64,000 nucleotides of DNA from Paraburkholderia bryophila (GTDB lineage Bacteria; Pseudomonadota; Gammaproteobacteria; Burkholderiales; Burkholderiaceae), in NCBI RefSeq assembly GCF_003269035.1, contig NZ_QLTK01000016.1, forward strand, positions 100,781 to 164,780, read 5' to 3'. The translations under genes were made by a program, and so were the position numbers. Shown here in pieces: positions 17,752 to 26,615 of this stretch (within the stretch, counting starts at the first letter, position 1; every line of letters begins with the position of its first letter). Below the pieces are notes generated by a model. That model was not told the DNA's origin. It worked only from the letters and a program-made list of their open reading frames with translations, and did no database searches.

Positions 17752-18717
17752 ATGAGAGCCAGTCGCCTTCTTTCCATCCTGATGACGTTGCAGGCACGCG
17801 GCCGCGTCACCGCGCAGTCGCTCGCCGACGAATGCGCGGTCTCGCTGCGCACCGTCTATCGCGACATCGACGCGTTGAGCGCCGCGGGCGTGCCGGTTCA
17901 TAGCGAGCGCGGCGCGGAAGGCGGTTATCGCCTGCTCGACGGGTATCGCACGCGCTTGAACGGACTGTCGCCGCAGGAAGCGGAATCGTTGTTTCTGTCG
18001 GGTTTGCCCGGGCCGGTGCAGGCGCTCGGTCTGGGTGCCGTGATGGCCGGCGCGCAAACCAAATTGCTCGCCGCGCTGCCGGTCGAACTGCGCTCCACCG
18101 CCGAGCGCATGCGTTCGCGCTTTCACCTCGACGCGCCGGCATGGTTCTCGGACGCGGATCAGCCCGCGCATCTGCCGTTGATCGCGCGTGCAGTGTGGGA
18201 GCAATGTCCGCTGCAGATTCGTTACCAGAGCTGGAAAGCCGAAAAGTTTCGGCGCATCGAGCCGCTCGGCGTCGTGCTGAAAAGCGGCGCGTGGTATGTG
18301 GTCGGACGCGTCGACGCGGACGTTCGTATCTACCGGATCGCGCGCATTCTCGAACTGAGCCTGCTTGACGAGACCTTCGAGCGGCCGCCCACGTTCGATC
18401 TCGCCGCTTACTGGCAGGACAGCACGCGCCGTTTGTCCGAGGAGCTGTACGCAAATGAAGCCACCTTGCGTCTTTCGCCATGGGGCGTGCAGATGCTCGA
18501 GGCGTTCACGTCGCCGTTCGCGCGTGCGGCCGCGACAATCGGCGAACCCGATCCCGCGGATGGCTGGCGCACGGTGACCTTGCCGGTCGGTTCGACGAGA
18601 CAGGCGTGCGCGGAATTCCTGCGTTTCGGCAGCGAGGCGGAAGTGCTGGCGCCGCCGGAACTGCGCGAGAAGGTTGCCGAAGTCGTCGCGACGCTGCATC
18701 GTCGTTACGCTCAATGA
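17752..18717 (+). CDS. YafY-type transcriptional regulator (HTH_11 plus WYL domain)
   Basis: 321 residues. The N-terminal helix-turn-helix (RLLSILMTLQARGRVTAQ, then LADECAVSLRTVYRDIDAL) is of DeoR/HTH_11 type. The WYL domain spans about residues 135-215: PLQIRYQSW, then EPLGVVLKSGAWYVVGRVD. A C-terminal WCX extension ends HRRYAQ. WYL domains sense small or nucleic-acid ligands in other regulators; the ligand here is unknown. The start at 17752 gives the classic RASRLLSIL beginning and leaves the palindrome outside the gene. It is divergent from a GST gene, its likely target. Confidence 0.88.
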   Translation: MRASRLLSILMTLQARGRVTAQSLADECAVSLRTVYRDIDALSAAGVPVHSERGAEGGYRLLDGYRTRLNGLSPQEAESLFLSGLPGPVQALGLGAVMAGAQTKLLAALPVELRSTAERMRSRFHLDAPAWFSDADQPAHLPLIARAVWEQCPLQIRYQSWKAEKFRRIEPLGVVLKSGAWYVVGRVDADVRIYRIARILELSLLDETFERPPTFDLAAYWQDSTRRLSEELYANEATLRLSPWGVQMLEAFTSPFARAAATIGEPDPADGWRTVTLPVGSTRQACAEFLRFGSEAEVLAPPELREKVAEVVATLHRRYAQ

Positions 18718-18761
18718 AAATGCTGGGCGGTGCATTTCAGTGCATGCCTATACGTCGCGCT

Positions 18762-18810
18762 ATATGACCTACATATGACGAAAATGCGGCAATAGTCACG
18801 CCAAAGTCAT
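18762..18810 (+). promoter_or_regulatory. Two PHO-box-like direct repeats before phosphatase gene
   Basis: Two pairs of 7-bp direct repeats with exactly 4-bp spacing (11-bp period), the PhoB box layout. On the plus strand TAGTCAC-N4-AAGTCAT lies at 18793-18810; on the minus strand TCGTCAT-N4-AGGTCAT lies at 18762-18780. A -10-like TAGAGT follows the second pair by exactly 10 bp (18821-18826), the usual distance in Pho promoters, where the box replaces the -35. The downstream gene is a phosphatase, which fits phosphate-starvation control. Confidence 0.5.
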
Positions 18811-18866
18811 GCGCGCTGCCTAGAGTTTGCCCCCATCCAAAACGGCAATACTCAGGGGCAAAAAAC

Positions 18867-20096
18867 ATGTCACAACGCAGCAGCTTGCGTGCTTTATTCA
18901 TGGTTGTTTGCGCGGCCTTGATCGGGGTGATCGTCGCGGCGTGCGGCTCATCGTCGTCGTCGATCAAAGCGGCCGGACAGCAGCAGATCAAGCACGTGTT
19001 CGTCATCACGCTCGAAAACGAAAACTACGCGACCACCTTCGGCGCGAACAGCAAGGCGCCGTATCTGGCGCAAACGCTCGCCTCGCAAGGCGCGATGGTG
19101 CAGCAGTATTACGGTACCGGCCACGTGAGTCTCGACAACTACATCTCGATGATCAGCGGTCAGGCGCCGACGCCTGACACCGACAACGACTGCGTCACCT
19201 ACGAAGACTACAAGCTCACCGGCATGACGCCGGACGGTCAGGCGATCGGCTCGGGCTGCGTGTATCCGGCCAGCATCAAGACGCTGCCGGATCAGTTGAA
19301 GGCGGCGGGCTTGACGTGGAAGGGCTATGAAGGCGACATGGGCAACGACCCGACGCGCGAAGCCGCCACCTGCGGCCACCCGACGCTCAACACGACCGAC
19401 CTGACGCAGACGGCGGAAGCGCCGAGCGCGGCGGTGCCGTTGGGCGATCAGTACGCGACGCGCCACAACCCGTTCATGTACTTCCATTCGATCATCGACT
19501 CGGCGGACTGCGGGCAGAACGTCGTCAATCTGAACAAGCTCACGACGGATCTGCAATCCGTCTCGACCACCGCGAACTTCAACCTGATCACGCCGAGCCT
19601 GTGCGACGACGGTCACGACTCGCCGTGCGTGAACGGCCAGCCGGGCGGCCTGACGAGCGCTAATACGTTCCTGCAGAAGTGGGTGCCGATTATCACGGCG
19701 TCGCCGGCCTTCCAGCAGGACGGGCTGCTGATCATCAACTTCGACGAAAGCAGTTACGCCACCGTGACGCAGACGGCGTCGAGCGAGGATCTGATTTTTT
19801 CCGGCGCGACCTGCTGCAGCCAGCAGCCGGGGCCGAATCTGGCGCCGTTCCCGCAGACGTCGTCGCTGACTTACAAGGGCTTGACGATCAACCTGACCAA
19901 GCAGAGCTTCGGCGGCGACCAGACCGGTGCGGTCATGATCTCGAAGTTCATCAAGCCGGGCACGGTGTCGACGGTGCCGTACAACCACTATTCGATGCTC
20001 AAGAGCATTGAAGACATCTTCCAGTTAGGCTATCTCGGCTATGCAGGGCAGGCGGGTCTCGTCGGCTTCGGCAGCGATATCTTCACGAACCTGTAA
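18867..20096 (+). CDS. Secreted lipoprotein phosphatase (phosphoesterase family, AcpA-like)
   Basis: 409 residues. The signal sequence ends VIVAACG, a lipobox, so it is probably an outer-membrane or periplasmic lipoprotein. The catalytic-domain start HVFVITLENENYATTFG matches the phosphoesterase family (acid phosphatase AcpA and phospholipase C relatives); later landmarks are GTGHVSLDNYISMISGQ, KGYEGDMG, and the NFDES motif near residue 290. It would release phosphate from organic phosphates or phospholipids outside the inner membrane. A di-haem peroxidase gene follows by 8 bp on the same strand. PHO-box-like repeats upstream suggest PhoB control. Confidence 0.85.
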   Translation: MSQRSSLRALFMVVCAALIGVIVAACGSSSSSIKAAGQQQIKHVFVITLENENYATTFGANSKAPYLAQTLASQGAMVQQYYGTGHVSLDNYISMISGQAPTPDTDNDCVTYEDYKLTGMTPDGQAIGSGCVYPASIKTLPDQLKAAGLTWKGYEGDMGNDPTREAATCGHPTLNTTDLTQTAEAPSAAVPLGDQYATRHNPFMYFHSIIDSADCGQNVVNLNKLTTDLQSVSTTANFNLITPSLCDDGHDSPCVNGQPGGLTSANTFLQKWVPIITASPAFQQDGLLIINFDESSYATVTQTASSEDLIFSGATCCSQQPGPNLAPFPQTSSLTYKGLTINLTKQSFGGDQTGAVMISKFIKPGTVSTVPYNHYSMLKSIEDIFQLGYLGYAGQAGLVGFGSDIFTNL

Positions 20097-20104
20097 GCGA
20101 CGCG

Positions 20105-21406
20105 ATGCGGTTTTCTGTGATGCGATTGACGGTGCGTGCTACCGCGCGATGGGCGGCGCTTGCCGGCTTGATGTGTGCCGCGTCGACGGCGGCAGCGTCG
20201 ACGGCGGTTGCAGGCAACGCCTCGGCCACGTCGGCGCCGCAGCCGGTTTCGGCCGATGCGAAGCCTCTCTACAGCGACGCCGCCGCGCTCGGCAAGCTGA
20301 TGTTCTTCGATGCGTCCTTGTCGGCCTCGGGCAAGATGTCGTGCGCGAGTTGCCATAGCCCGTCGCACGCGTACGGGCCGCCTAACGGCCTTGCCGCGCA
20401 GTTGGGTGGCCCCGACATGCGCAGGCAAGGCACGCGCGCTGTGCCGAGCCTGCGCTACGTGCTGAACCGCACGCCGATCTGGAGTCACGCGCAGGCGGCC
20501 AGCCTGTCCGAGCGACTCAGCGAAACGGACAACGCGCCGGTGGGTGGCTTCGGTTGGGATGGACGCTTCAACCATCTGCACGAACAGGCCAGCTTCCCGC
20601 TGCTCAATCCGGACGAGATGGCCAATAAGGACCCGGCGGCAGTGCTCGCGAAGCTCGAGCAGACGCCTTACGCGGCGCGCTTCAAGGCGGTGTTCGGTCA
20701 GAACATCTTCGCGGACCGCACCAAGGCGTTGACGCAGGCGATGTATGCGATCGAGCGCTTCGAACTCGAAGACCCGAGTTTTCATCCGTATACCAGCAAG
20801 TTCGATGAGTACCTGGATGGCAAATCGCAACTAACGGCGCAAGAATTGAGAGGCAAAAAGCTGTTCGACAATCCGACGGGGGGCAATTGCGCCTCCTGCC
20901 ATATCGACCAGGTGGGTGTCGACGGGTCGCATCCGCTGTTCACAGACTTCAATTTCCAGGCGTTGGGCGTGCCGCGTAATCCTGAGTTGCGCGCGAATGC
21001 GGATCCGAAGTACTTCGACATGGGCTTATGTGGACCGCTGCGCACGGATCAGGCAAGCGACAAAAGCAACTGCGGGCTCTTCAAGTCCGTGTCGCTGCGC
21101 AACACCGCGACACGCCAGGTGTTCTTCCACAACGGCCGCTTTCACACGCTGAAAGACGCACTGCGCTTCTACGTGCAGCGCGACACCAATCCGGCGAAGT
21201 GGTATCCAAAAGACGCGCACGGCAAGGTCGACAAATTCAACGATCTGCCGGTTGCGCTGCGCGTCAACGTCGATACGACGGACGAACCGTTGACCCGCAA
21301 AGCCGGCGAACGCCCGGTCTGGTCGGAGCGCGATATCGACGACGTCGCCGCATTCCTGACCACGCTGAACGACGGCTACGTGCCGCCACCCAAACGCGGG
21401 AAATGA
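20105..21406 (+). CDS. Di-haem cytochrome-c peroxidase / MauG-like protein
   Basis: 433 residues with a Sec signal (hydrophobic region about residues 12-35 with Ala cleavage region) and two c-type haem sites, CASCH at residues 80-84 and CASCH near residue 262. Also typical: LGKLMFFDASLSASGKMSC, FGWDGRFNHLHEQA, LRNTATRQVFFHNGRF and the C-terminal VAAFLTTLNDGY. It is periplasmic and reduces peroxide or oxidises a protein partner with electrons from a small cytochrome. The 8-bp gap to the phosphatase implies one transcript. Similar phosphatase-peroxidase pairs may share a role, but that is not established. Confidence 0.9.
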   Translation: MRFSVMRLTVRATARWAALAGLMCAASTAAASTAVAGNASATSAPQPVSADAKPLYSDAAALGKLMFFDASLSASGKMSCASCHSPSHAYGPPNGLAAQLGGPDMRRQGTRAVPSLRYVLNRTPIWSHAQAASLSERLSETDNAPVGGFGWDGRFNHLHEQASFPLLNPDEMANKDPAAVLAKLEQTPYAARFKAVFGQNIFADRTKALTQAMYAIERFELEDPSFHPYTSKFDEYLDGKSQLTAQELRGKKLFDNPTGGNCASCHIDQVGVDGSHPLFTDFNFQALGVPRNPELRANADPKYFDMGLCGPLRTDQASDKSNCGLFKSVSLRNTATRQVFFHNGRFHTLKDALRFYVQRDTNPAKWYPKDAHGKVDKFNDLPVALRVNVDTTDEPLTRKAGERPVWSERDIDDVAAFLTTLNDGYVPPPKRGK

Positions 21407-21482
21407 ACCGCGCCAACCACCCAAACTCCGGTGATTCTTAAGACGATTTTCCGTGTTTGGGTGCCTCATTTGGGGGCAGAGC

Positions 21483-21488
21483 TATAAT
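21483..21488 (+). promoter_or_regulatory. -10 element before the small lytic transglycosylase
   Basis: A consensus TATAAT lies 32 bp before ATG 21521. A -35 is not convincing (TTGGGT lies 20 bp upstream). Likely promoter for the next gene. Confidence 0.4.
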
Positions 21489-21520
21489 GCGCGAATCCTT
21501 TTTATCTTCCGTCCACTGTC

Positions 21521-22141
21521 ATGAGCCGATTACTTTGCCTGATCGTGCTTTCGCTCGGCCTGGTGCAGACCGTAACGGCTGACGAAAACAGCGACCGCAT
21601 GTCCGCGTATCTGACGCAGAAATTCGGTCTGGCGACGGAAAAAGCGCAAAAGATTTCCGACGCGGTGCAGTCCGCTGCATCGAAATATTCCCTCCCGCCG
21701 GCTTTGCTGCTGGCGATCATCTCGATCGAATCCCGCTTCAAGGAAAAAGCCAAGGGCGCCAACGGCGCGACCGGGTTGATGCAGGTCGTGCCGGGCGCGC
21801 ATCGGGGCTTGCTGCGAAACGTGAAGGATCTCACCGAGCCGACCGCGAACATCGAAGTGGGTTCGGCGATTCTGTACGGCTACATGCGTTCCGCGAACGG
21901 CGATCTGAGCGCGGCGTTGAAGAGCTACGGCGGCTCGAAAGCCTACGCGCAGAAGGTGAGCCTGCGCGTGGAAGACTTTGCCGCGGTCGCTCCGTCGCAA
22001 GATGCCGCTCCGCATCCGGGTGCGCAGGGCGGTATGTGCGAAGCGGATCGCTGCGCGACGTCGGACAATTGGGTCAATGCGTTTACCGTGCCGGCCGCCG
22101 GTGCGATTGGCGCGAGCGGCACGGCCGCAACGTCGAACTGA
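21521..22141 (+). CDS. Small lytic transglycosylase (SLT domain)
   Basis: 206 residues: a signal peptide ending QTVTA (residue 20), then a compact SLT domain. The catalytic glutamate is E70 in AIISIESRF; GATGLMQVVPGA and the YGG motif near SYGGSKAYAQKV complete the fold. It is therefore a periplasmic peptidoglycan-cleaving enzyme, similar in size to the lytic transglycosylases of secretion or conjugation systems, but no secretion genes are nearby. The C-terminal 50 residues are low complexity (Ala/Gly). It has its own promoter. Confidence 0.87.
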   Translation: MSRLLCLIVLSLGLVQTVTADENSDRMSAYLTQKFGLATEKAQKISDAVQSAASKYSLPPALLLAIISIESRFKEKAKGANGATGLMQVVPGAHRGLLRNVKDLTEPTANIEVGSAILYGYMRSANGDLSAALKSYGGSKAYAQKVSLRVEDFAAVAPSQDAAPHPGAQGGMCEADRCATSDNWVNAFTVPAAGAIGASGTAATSN

Positions 22142-22354
22142 AAATTCCTTCCGGCCGCTTTCTTGCGGCCTTGAGCACCCTTGGCGTCACGCGCCGCGCT
22201 CTCTTTCTCTACGGCAACCCGCCTCGGCGAGTGATCTTCCAGCGTCAAACGAGCTGACATCGGCCGTGCGCTGCGTGCTTTTTACGCACGTCAGGCAACC
22301 GCTCTACAATGCTTTCCCATTCGCGCTCGTGCAGCGCCACCCTTCCGAACGACC

Positions 22355-23053
22355 ATGCTGACCTTGTTTTCCCGACCTACCGCCGCAGCGCTGCTCGGTC
22401 TGCTGACCCTTGCCGCCTGCAACACCACGCCGCAGCCGAAATTCCAGCAGGAATTATTCGAAACCGGCGCCAGTCCGTACGCCCGCAATTTCAATTCGAG
22501 CACCACGGATACCTGCGAAGCCGCGCGCCGCGCCTTGTTGAGCCAGGGCTACCTGACGACGATGACGCGCAACGACACCGTCGACGGAACAAAGAATTTT
22601 CAGCCGACGGGCGATACCCACATCGTCGTTGAGTTTCACGTGGTCTGTACGCCAGGGGAAGAGGCGAGCGATACAAGCATCGTTTACGTCAACGCCGTGC
22701 AAAACGGTTTTGCGCTGAAGAAAAGCGACACTTCAGCGAGCGTCGGGTTGAGCGTGCTGGGCTCGCTGTCGTTGCCGATCCGCTCGAACAGCGACGCGAT
22801 GGTCAAGATTTCAAGCGAGACCATTCCATCAGGCAAGTTTTACGATCGTTTCTTCGGTCTGGTCGATCATTACCTGCAGACGGTTGTGCGTACGCAGCCG
22901 GTGGTGAGTAACCGCATCGAAACGCGGCTGTTGCCGATGCCAGTGGAAGTCACGACGCCAAAGCCAACGCCGGTTCCCGTTCCCGACTTGCTCGATGCCA
23001 TCGACAAGGCCGCTGCGGCGCAGCCGGCGAGCGGAGCGAGCGTCGCGCCGTGA
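22355..23053 (+). CDS. DUF2242 lipoprotein
   Basis: 232 residues. Signal with lipobox LLTLAACN (Cys22), so membrane-anchored. The conserved DUF2242 body runs from TCEAARRALLSQGY to FYDRFFGLVDHYL, with a Pro-rich linker and C-terminal tail. DUF2242 is found mainly in Betaproteobacteria and its function is unknown. Start ATG 22355 gives an immediate signal peptide. A 9-bp-stem hairpin about 75 bp after the stop may end its transcript. Confidence 0.85.
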   Translation: MLTLFSRPTAAALLGLLTLAACNTTPQPKFQQELFETGASPYARNFNSSTTDTCEAARRALLSQGYLTTMTRNDTVDGTKNFQPTGDTHIVVEFHVVCTPGEEASDTSIVYVNAVQNGFALKKSDTSASVGLSVLGSLSLPIRSNSDAMVKISSETIPSGKFYDRFFGLVDHYLQTVVRTQPVVSNRIETRLLPMPVEVTTPKPTPVPVPDLLDAIDKAAAAQPASGASVAP

Positions 23054-23128
23054 GGTGTTTACCGGAATGAGTGTGCGTGAGTAAACGTAACGGCATTCAC
23101 GCATTAAACCCGTAACACCCATCGAGCC

Positions 23129-23157
23129 GAAGGCTGATCAAGCGTTGTTCAGCCTTC
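23129..23157 (+). terminator. Hairpin after DUF2242 gene
   Basis: Perfect 9-bp stem GAAGGCTGA / TCAGCCTTC with an 11-base loop, but no U-run follows, so it is a weak terminator or an RNA-stabilising hairpin. Confidence 0.35.
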
Positions 23158-23679
23158 AATCTCACCGCGATGCGGCACTTATCCTATGTCTTTTACTTCT
23201 TTCGTATACATATGTAGTAATAGTTAACAAGGGTTAACCCCTTCTGTGGATAACTCCCAAATGTTCTGTCACATCAAGGTCATGCAAACTCTCAAACCCT
23301 GCGGAACACGTCTGTAGAAAAACTACAAAGCTGGTATAACTTTGATGGGGCTTGCCTGCCACGTTGTCTTATCAAGAATCCGCACACAGGCTGTTCCATG
23401 GCCTATCCCGAAGTTATTCATAGGCAATTGTGGATAACTCTGATGGGCGGCCCAATTTCCACCCTCCGGGCAGCACACTTTTCATCCCTCCCCAGCGCTC
23501 GCCAGCGTACATACCATCACGCACCGCACGCGCACCCTCAAGCTGGACGGTACGAAGATTGCGTGTCTGTTTTTGCAAGCGCGACTGTTGCTATTTCGTC
23601 GAAATCATTTCGGCAACGCCGATCCAGGCATAGAGTTAAAGTAGTTTCTGAGGTTATTGGTGCAGTGCGGGGGTGTGTA
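23158..23679. other. AT-rich intergenic stretch with two perfect DnaA boxes
   Basis: About 520 bp with no supportable gene. Base composition is clearly more AT-rich than the flanks between 23170 and 23450. It holds TGTGGATAA at 23245-23253 and again at 23429-23437 (each the complement of the TTATCCACA DnaA box), plus a one-mismatch copy TTATTCATA at 23414-23422, and GTTAACAAGGGTTAAC nearby. There is no dnaA, parA or repA next to it. Possibly a DnaA-binding regulatory or titration locus. Confidence 0.45.
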
Positions 23680-23904
23680 ATGAAACGCAGAACAGCACGA
23701 CAGCTCGTCCGGCTTCTTTCGGATATCCGACATGCCACCCATTGCAGCACGCTGCGGGCGGCAGCCACCAACCGGGCCATCGCCCTTGCTTCGGCGGAAC
23801 ACGACGCGAACGCTGAAGATCGCGACGACGCTGACAATACCGACGCCAGCGCCGACGCCACGCGCGACGCCCACCACGACAAGCCGATCCGGAGCGGATC
23901 ATGA
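23680..23904 (+). CDS. Small hypothetical protein (Asp/Ala-rich tail)
   Basis: 74 residues from ATG 23680: a basic N-terminal part (KRRTARQLVRLLSDIRHA) followed by an Asp/Ala/Thr-rich tail of low complexity. No known domain is recognised. The main support is that its stop overlaps the start of the next gene by 4 bp (ATGA), a common sign of coupled genes. The same frame is open back to 23398, but that part looks non-coding. It might be spurious. Confidence 0.35.
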   Translation: MKRRTARQLVRLLSDIRHATHCSTLRAAATNRAIALASAEHDANAEDRDDADNTDASADATRDAHHDKPIRSGS

Positions 23905-24158
23905 GAACCGCGAGCGAACGATCGCTGCGTTTTCTGGTGGAAAAATGGCTAGCGCCGGCGTCGACGGAATCGGTTCACGTGACTGAATTCAGCCGCACTC
24001 GCCTGGGCGGCCGGCGTTATGTGCGCGTGGAGACGTCGCTCGATGCGGTCTCGAACTCACGCGGTCTTTTTTTCTTTCGTCACGACGACGGCTGCTGGTG
24101 CGTGTTTCCGCCGACAGCGGATACGCCCAGTCTGTTTGCGCACCCGCAAGCGGCTTGA
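23901..24158 (+). CDS. Conserved hypothetical protein, small single domain
   Basis: 85 residues with a balanced, protein-like composition: SLRFLVEKWLAP, VTEFSRTRLGGRRYVRVE, then GLFFFRHDDGCWCVFPP, which suggests a small beta-rich domain. I believe related small proteins occur in other Burkholderia, but no function is known. No signal or membrane segment. It is coupled to the preceding small ORF by a 4-bp overlap, and its 3' end faces the EamA exporter gene. Confidence 0.6.
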   Translation: MRTASERSLRFLVEKWLAPASTESVHVTEFSRTRLGGRRYVRVETSLDAVSNSRGLFFFRHDDGCWCVFPPTADTPSLFAHPQAA

Positions 24159-24243
24159 CCGCAATCTGGCCCGCGGCACAAAGCTGCCGGAAAGCGCCGC
24201 GTGCCGCCTCGCCACCATCACGCGGGCCCCTCGCGCCGCGCCC

Positions 24244-25272
24244 TCAGGACGACGCGCGGGGCAAGCGCTCCCGTCCGCGCCCCCAAACCGGCATCACCTG
24301 ACACACGATCAACCCCGCCAGCATCAGCGCGCATCCGCACAGTGCGCGCGTCGACAGCGTTTCGCCGAGCACCAGCCAGCCCGCCAGCGCGGCGAACACG
24401 CCTTCCATGCTGTAGATCACTGCGGCATGCGACGGCGCCGCATGCTTTGCCGCGACCACCTGAATCGTGTACGCGACGCCGACCGACAACGCTCCGCCAT
24501 ACAGAATCGTCGGCGCGGCGCGCACGATCACCGCGAGACTGACCGGCTCGACAACCAGGCCGACCGCGAGACACGCGATCCCGCACGTCACGAACTGCAC
24601 CAGCGCCAGCATCAAGGTGTCGTGCCGTAGCGCGAAACGACCCACCAGCATCATCTGTACGGAAATCACCAGCGCTCCGCCGAGTTGATACCAGTCGCCG
24701 TACAGCATCGAAAAATGCTCGTCGACGCTCAGAAAATACATGCCGATGGCCGCAAGCGTCGCGCCCAACCAGGTGCCGACGCCGGTGCGATGCCGGAACA
24801 GCACACCCAGCAGCGGCACGATCACCACATAGAGCGAGCTGATGAAACCAGCGTTGGCGATCTTCGTGTATTGCAGACCGATCTGCTGCAGCGAGATCGA
24901 CGCGGCCACCACGAGACCGAGCAGCGCCCCGGCCCCGAGCAGTTCGCGAGAGCCGCCGGGGCCGTGCTTCGTCAACTCGGCCAGCGCGGGGCGTCGTAGG
25001 CACACGATCAGGCTCAGCACCACCAGCGCGCCGAGCAGGAAACGCAGGCCGGTGAACAGGAACGGGCCGATCGCGTCGAGACTCAGGCGTTGCGCGACGA
25101 AGGCGGAGCCCCAGATCATCGCGGCGATCAGCATCAGCAGATTGGCGCGTAGGTGTTGGCGAGTGTCAGGTTTCAAAGCGGGTCTTTCGAAGAGTGGATG
25201 CAGCAGCAAGGCGGTCGAAGCTGATCGACGGAACACACGGCGCGGTGTATCGCAGTGTTCCGTATTGTCCAT
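24244..25272 (-). CDS. EamA/DMT-family inner-membrane transporter
   Basis: 342 residues. Ten hydrophobic segments in two EamA repeats: the first starts LLMLIAAMIWGSAFVAQRL and the second contains LYGGALSVGVAYTIQVVA and AVIYSMEGVFAALAGWLVLGE, both hallmarks of the drug/metabolite transporter superfamily. Substrate unknown; likely metabolite export. ATG at 25272 overlaps the stop of the sensor kinase gene (TAATG), which favours translational coupling. The N-terminal 35 residues before the first membrane segment are unusual, and TTG at 25176 is an alternative start. Confidence 0.87.
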   Translation of the reverse strand: MDNTEHCDTPRRVFRRSASTALLLHPLFERPALKPDTRQHLRANLLMLIAAMIWGSAFVAQRLSLDAIGPFLFTGLRFLLGALVVLSLIVCLRRPALAELTKHGPGGSRELLGAGALLGLVVAASISLQQIGLQYTKIANAGFISSLYVVIVPLLGVLFRHRTGVGTWLGATLAAIGMYFLSVDEHFSMLYGDWYQLGGALVISVQMMLVGRFALRHDTLMLALVQFVTCGIACLAVGLVVEPVSLAVIVRAAPTILYGGALSVGVAYTIQVVAAKHAAPSHAAVIYSMEGVFAALAGWLVLGETLSTRALCGCALMLAGLIVCQVMPVWGRGRERLPRASS

Positions 25273-26615
25273 TACGACGCAGCGTCTTTCCCCGTAACAG
25301 AAACCGAAACCGTTAGAGGCAACGCGGGCAGCGTCACGACGAACCTCGCTCCCCCCGACGCCGCCGACTCCAGTCGCACATCGCCGCCATGAACCAGCGC
25401 GACGCGCCGCACGATCGCAAGCCCGAGGCCGAAGCCGCCGGTGTGCCGGTCGCGGCTCGAGTCGAGCCGATGGAACGGTTCGAACACGCGCTCGCGGTCG
25501 GCGAGCGGAATGCCGGGGCCGTCGTCGTCGACGGTCAGCACCAGCGCGCCCGCCGCGCCGATTTCAGCGCGCAGTGAGATGGCCTGTCGTGCGTAGCGCG
25601 TGCTGTTACGGAGCAGATTCAGCAAGGCGCGCGCGACCAGTTTCGGGTCGCAGACATGATGCGTGGACTCGCCCTGCCTCCCGCCCGCCGTCGACACCGA
25701 CAGCACCAACGACCGATCGGCCACGTCGTTGGCCATGCTCGCGGCCACGCTATCGAGCAACTCGTCGACCGACACCCGCATCAGCACCAGATGATCCTCG
25801 CCTTGCTCCAGACGGCTCAAGGTCAGTAACTCGGTGACGAGTTCGTCCAGCTCACGCACGTCCTGGCGCAACGCCATTTGACGTTCGCGTTGCCGATCCG
25901 GCGACTCAGGCGATTGCAGCAACGCGAGGCCGAATTCGAGCCGCGCGAGCGGCGTCTTCAGCTCGTGCGAGATGCCGTGCATCATGTCGCGCTGATGCAG
26001 GATCGAGGCTTCGATCTGCCGCGCCATTTCGTTGAATTGCTGCGACAACTCGTAGATATTCGACTTGCGCGACAACTGCGCGCGGGTCGACAGATTGCCG
26101 GAGCCGAACGCGCGCGCGGCGGCTTCGAGCTGGCGCAGATCGCGCCAGTGATAGTGAACCCACAGAATCACCGAGAGCAGAATGGCGAGCGCGAACAAGC
26201 CATAGGCGAGCGCCTCCACATCGAAATTCGACACTTCGCTACGCTTGGCATGAACGACGATGCCGTCGGGCAGCGGCAGGTAATAGCTGGTCGCGTTGTC
26301 GTCGAGTACCAGATTGCCGTCGCGCAATTCGCTCCAGCGCTGTTCGTTCATCCCGGCCTTGACGTCGGCCAGGTTCGTCAACGTGAACCCGTTGCGGCCG
26401 TGCTGTTGCAGTGCCGCCAGCGCCGGGCCGCGCTCCGCGCCTGGATGCCGCCGCACATAATCGTCGAGCACGAACGCGTAAGCGTTGTTCACGTTGCGCT
26501 CCAGCGTCGTGACGCGCCCGTGAAACAGCTTGCCGAACGATTGATTGATGAAGACGATGGCAATGGCGCCGCCGATCAGCACCACCAGATATAAGCGTAC
26601 GAGTGAGCGCAGCAT
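25272..26615 (-). CDS. Sensor histidine kinase (RstB-like)
   Basis: 447 residues. Membrane segments at about residues 5-24 and 134-153 bracket a periplasmic sensor region of roughly 110 residues. Then a HAMP linker (LRQLEAAARAFGSGNLS), the H-box HGISHELKTPLARL with the phospho-accepting His217, and the ATPase domain with NLLRNSTRYA (N-box), DDDGPGIP and GGFGLGLAIVRR (G-boxes). The order and length resemble RstB. It abuts the response regulator gene directly (stop at 26616, start at 26615) and is followed by a coupled EamA exporter. Confidence 0.92.
   Translation of the reverse strand: MLRSLVRLYLVVLIGGAIAIVFINQSFGKLFHGRVTTLERNVNNAYAFVLDDYVRRHPGAERGPALAALQQHGRNGFTLTNLADVKAGMNEQRWSELRDGNLVLDDNATSYYLPLPDGIVVHAKRSEVSNFDVEALAYGLFALAILLSVILWVHYHWRDLRQLEAAARAFGSGNLSTRAQLSRKSNIYELSQQFNEMARQIEASILHQRDMMHGISHELKTPLARLEFGLALLQSPESPDRQRERQMALRQDVRELDELVTELLTLSRLEQGEDHLVLMRVSVDELLDSVAASMANDVADRSLVLSVSTAGGRQGESTHHVCDPKLVARALLNLLRNSTRYARQAISLRAEIGAAGALVLTVDDDGPGIPLADRERVFEPFHRLDSSRDRHTGGFGLGLAIVRRVALVHGGDVRLESAASGGARFVVTLPALPLTVSVSVTGKDAAS

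Noticed and set aside
23971..23984. parS-like centromere site (core TTCACGTGA)
   Set aside because: Only the core matches; outer palindrome bases differ and it is inside a small gene.
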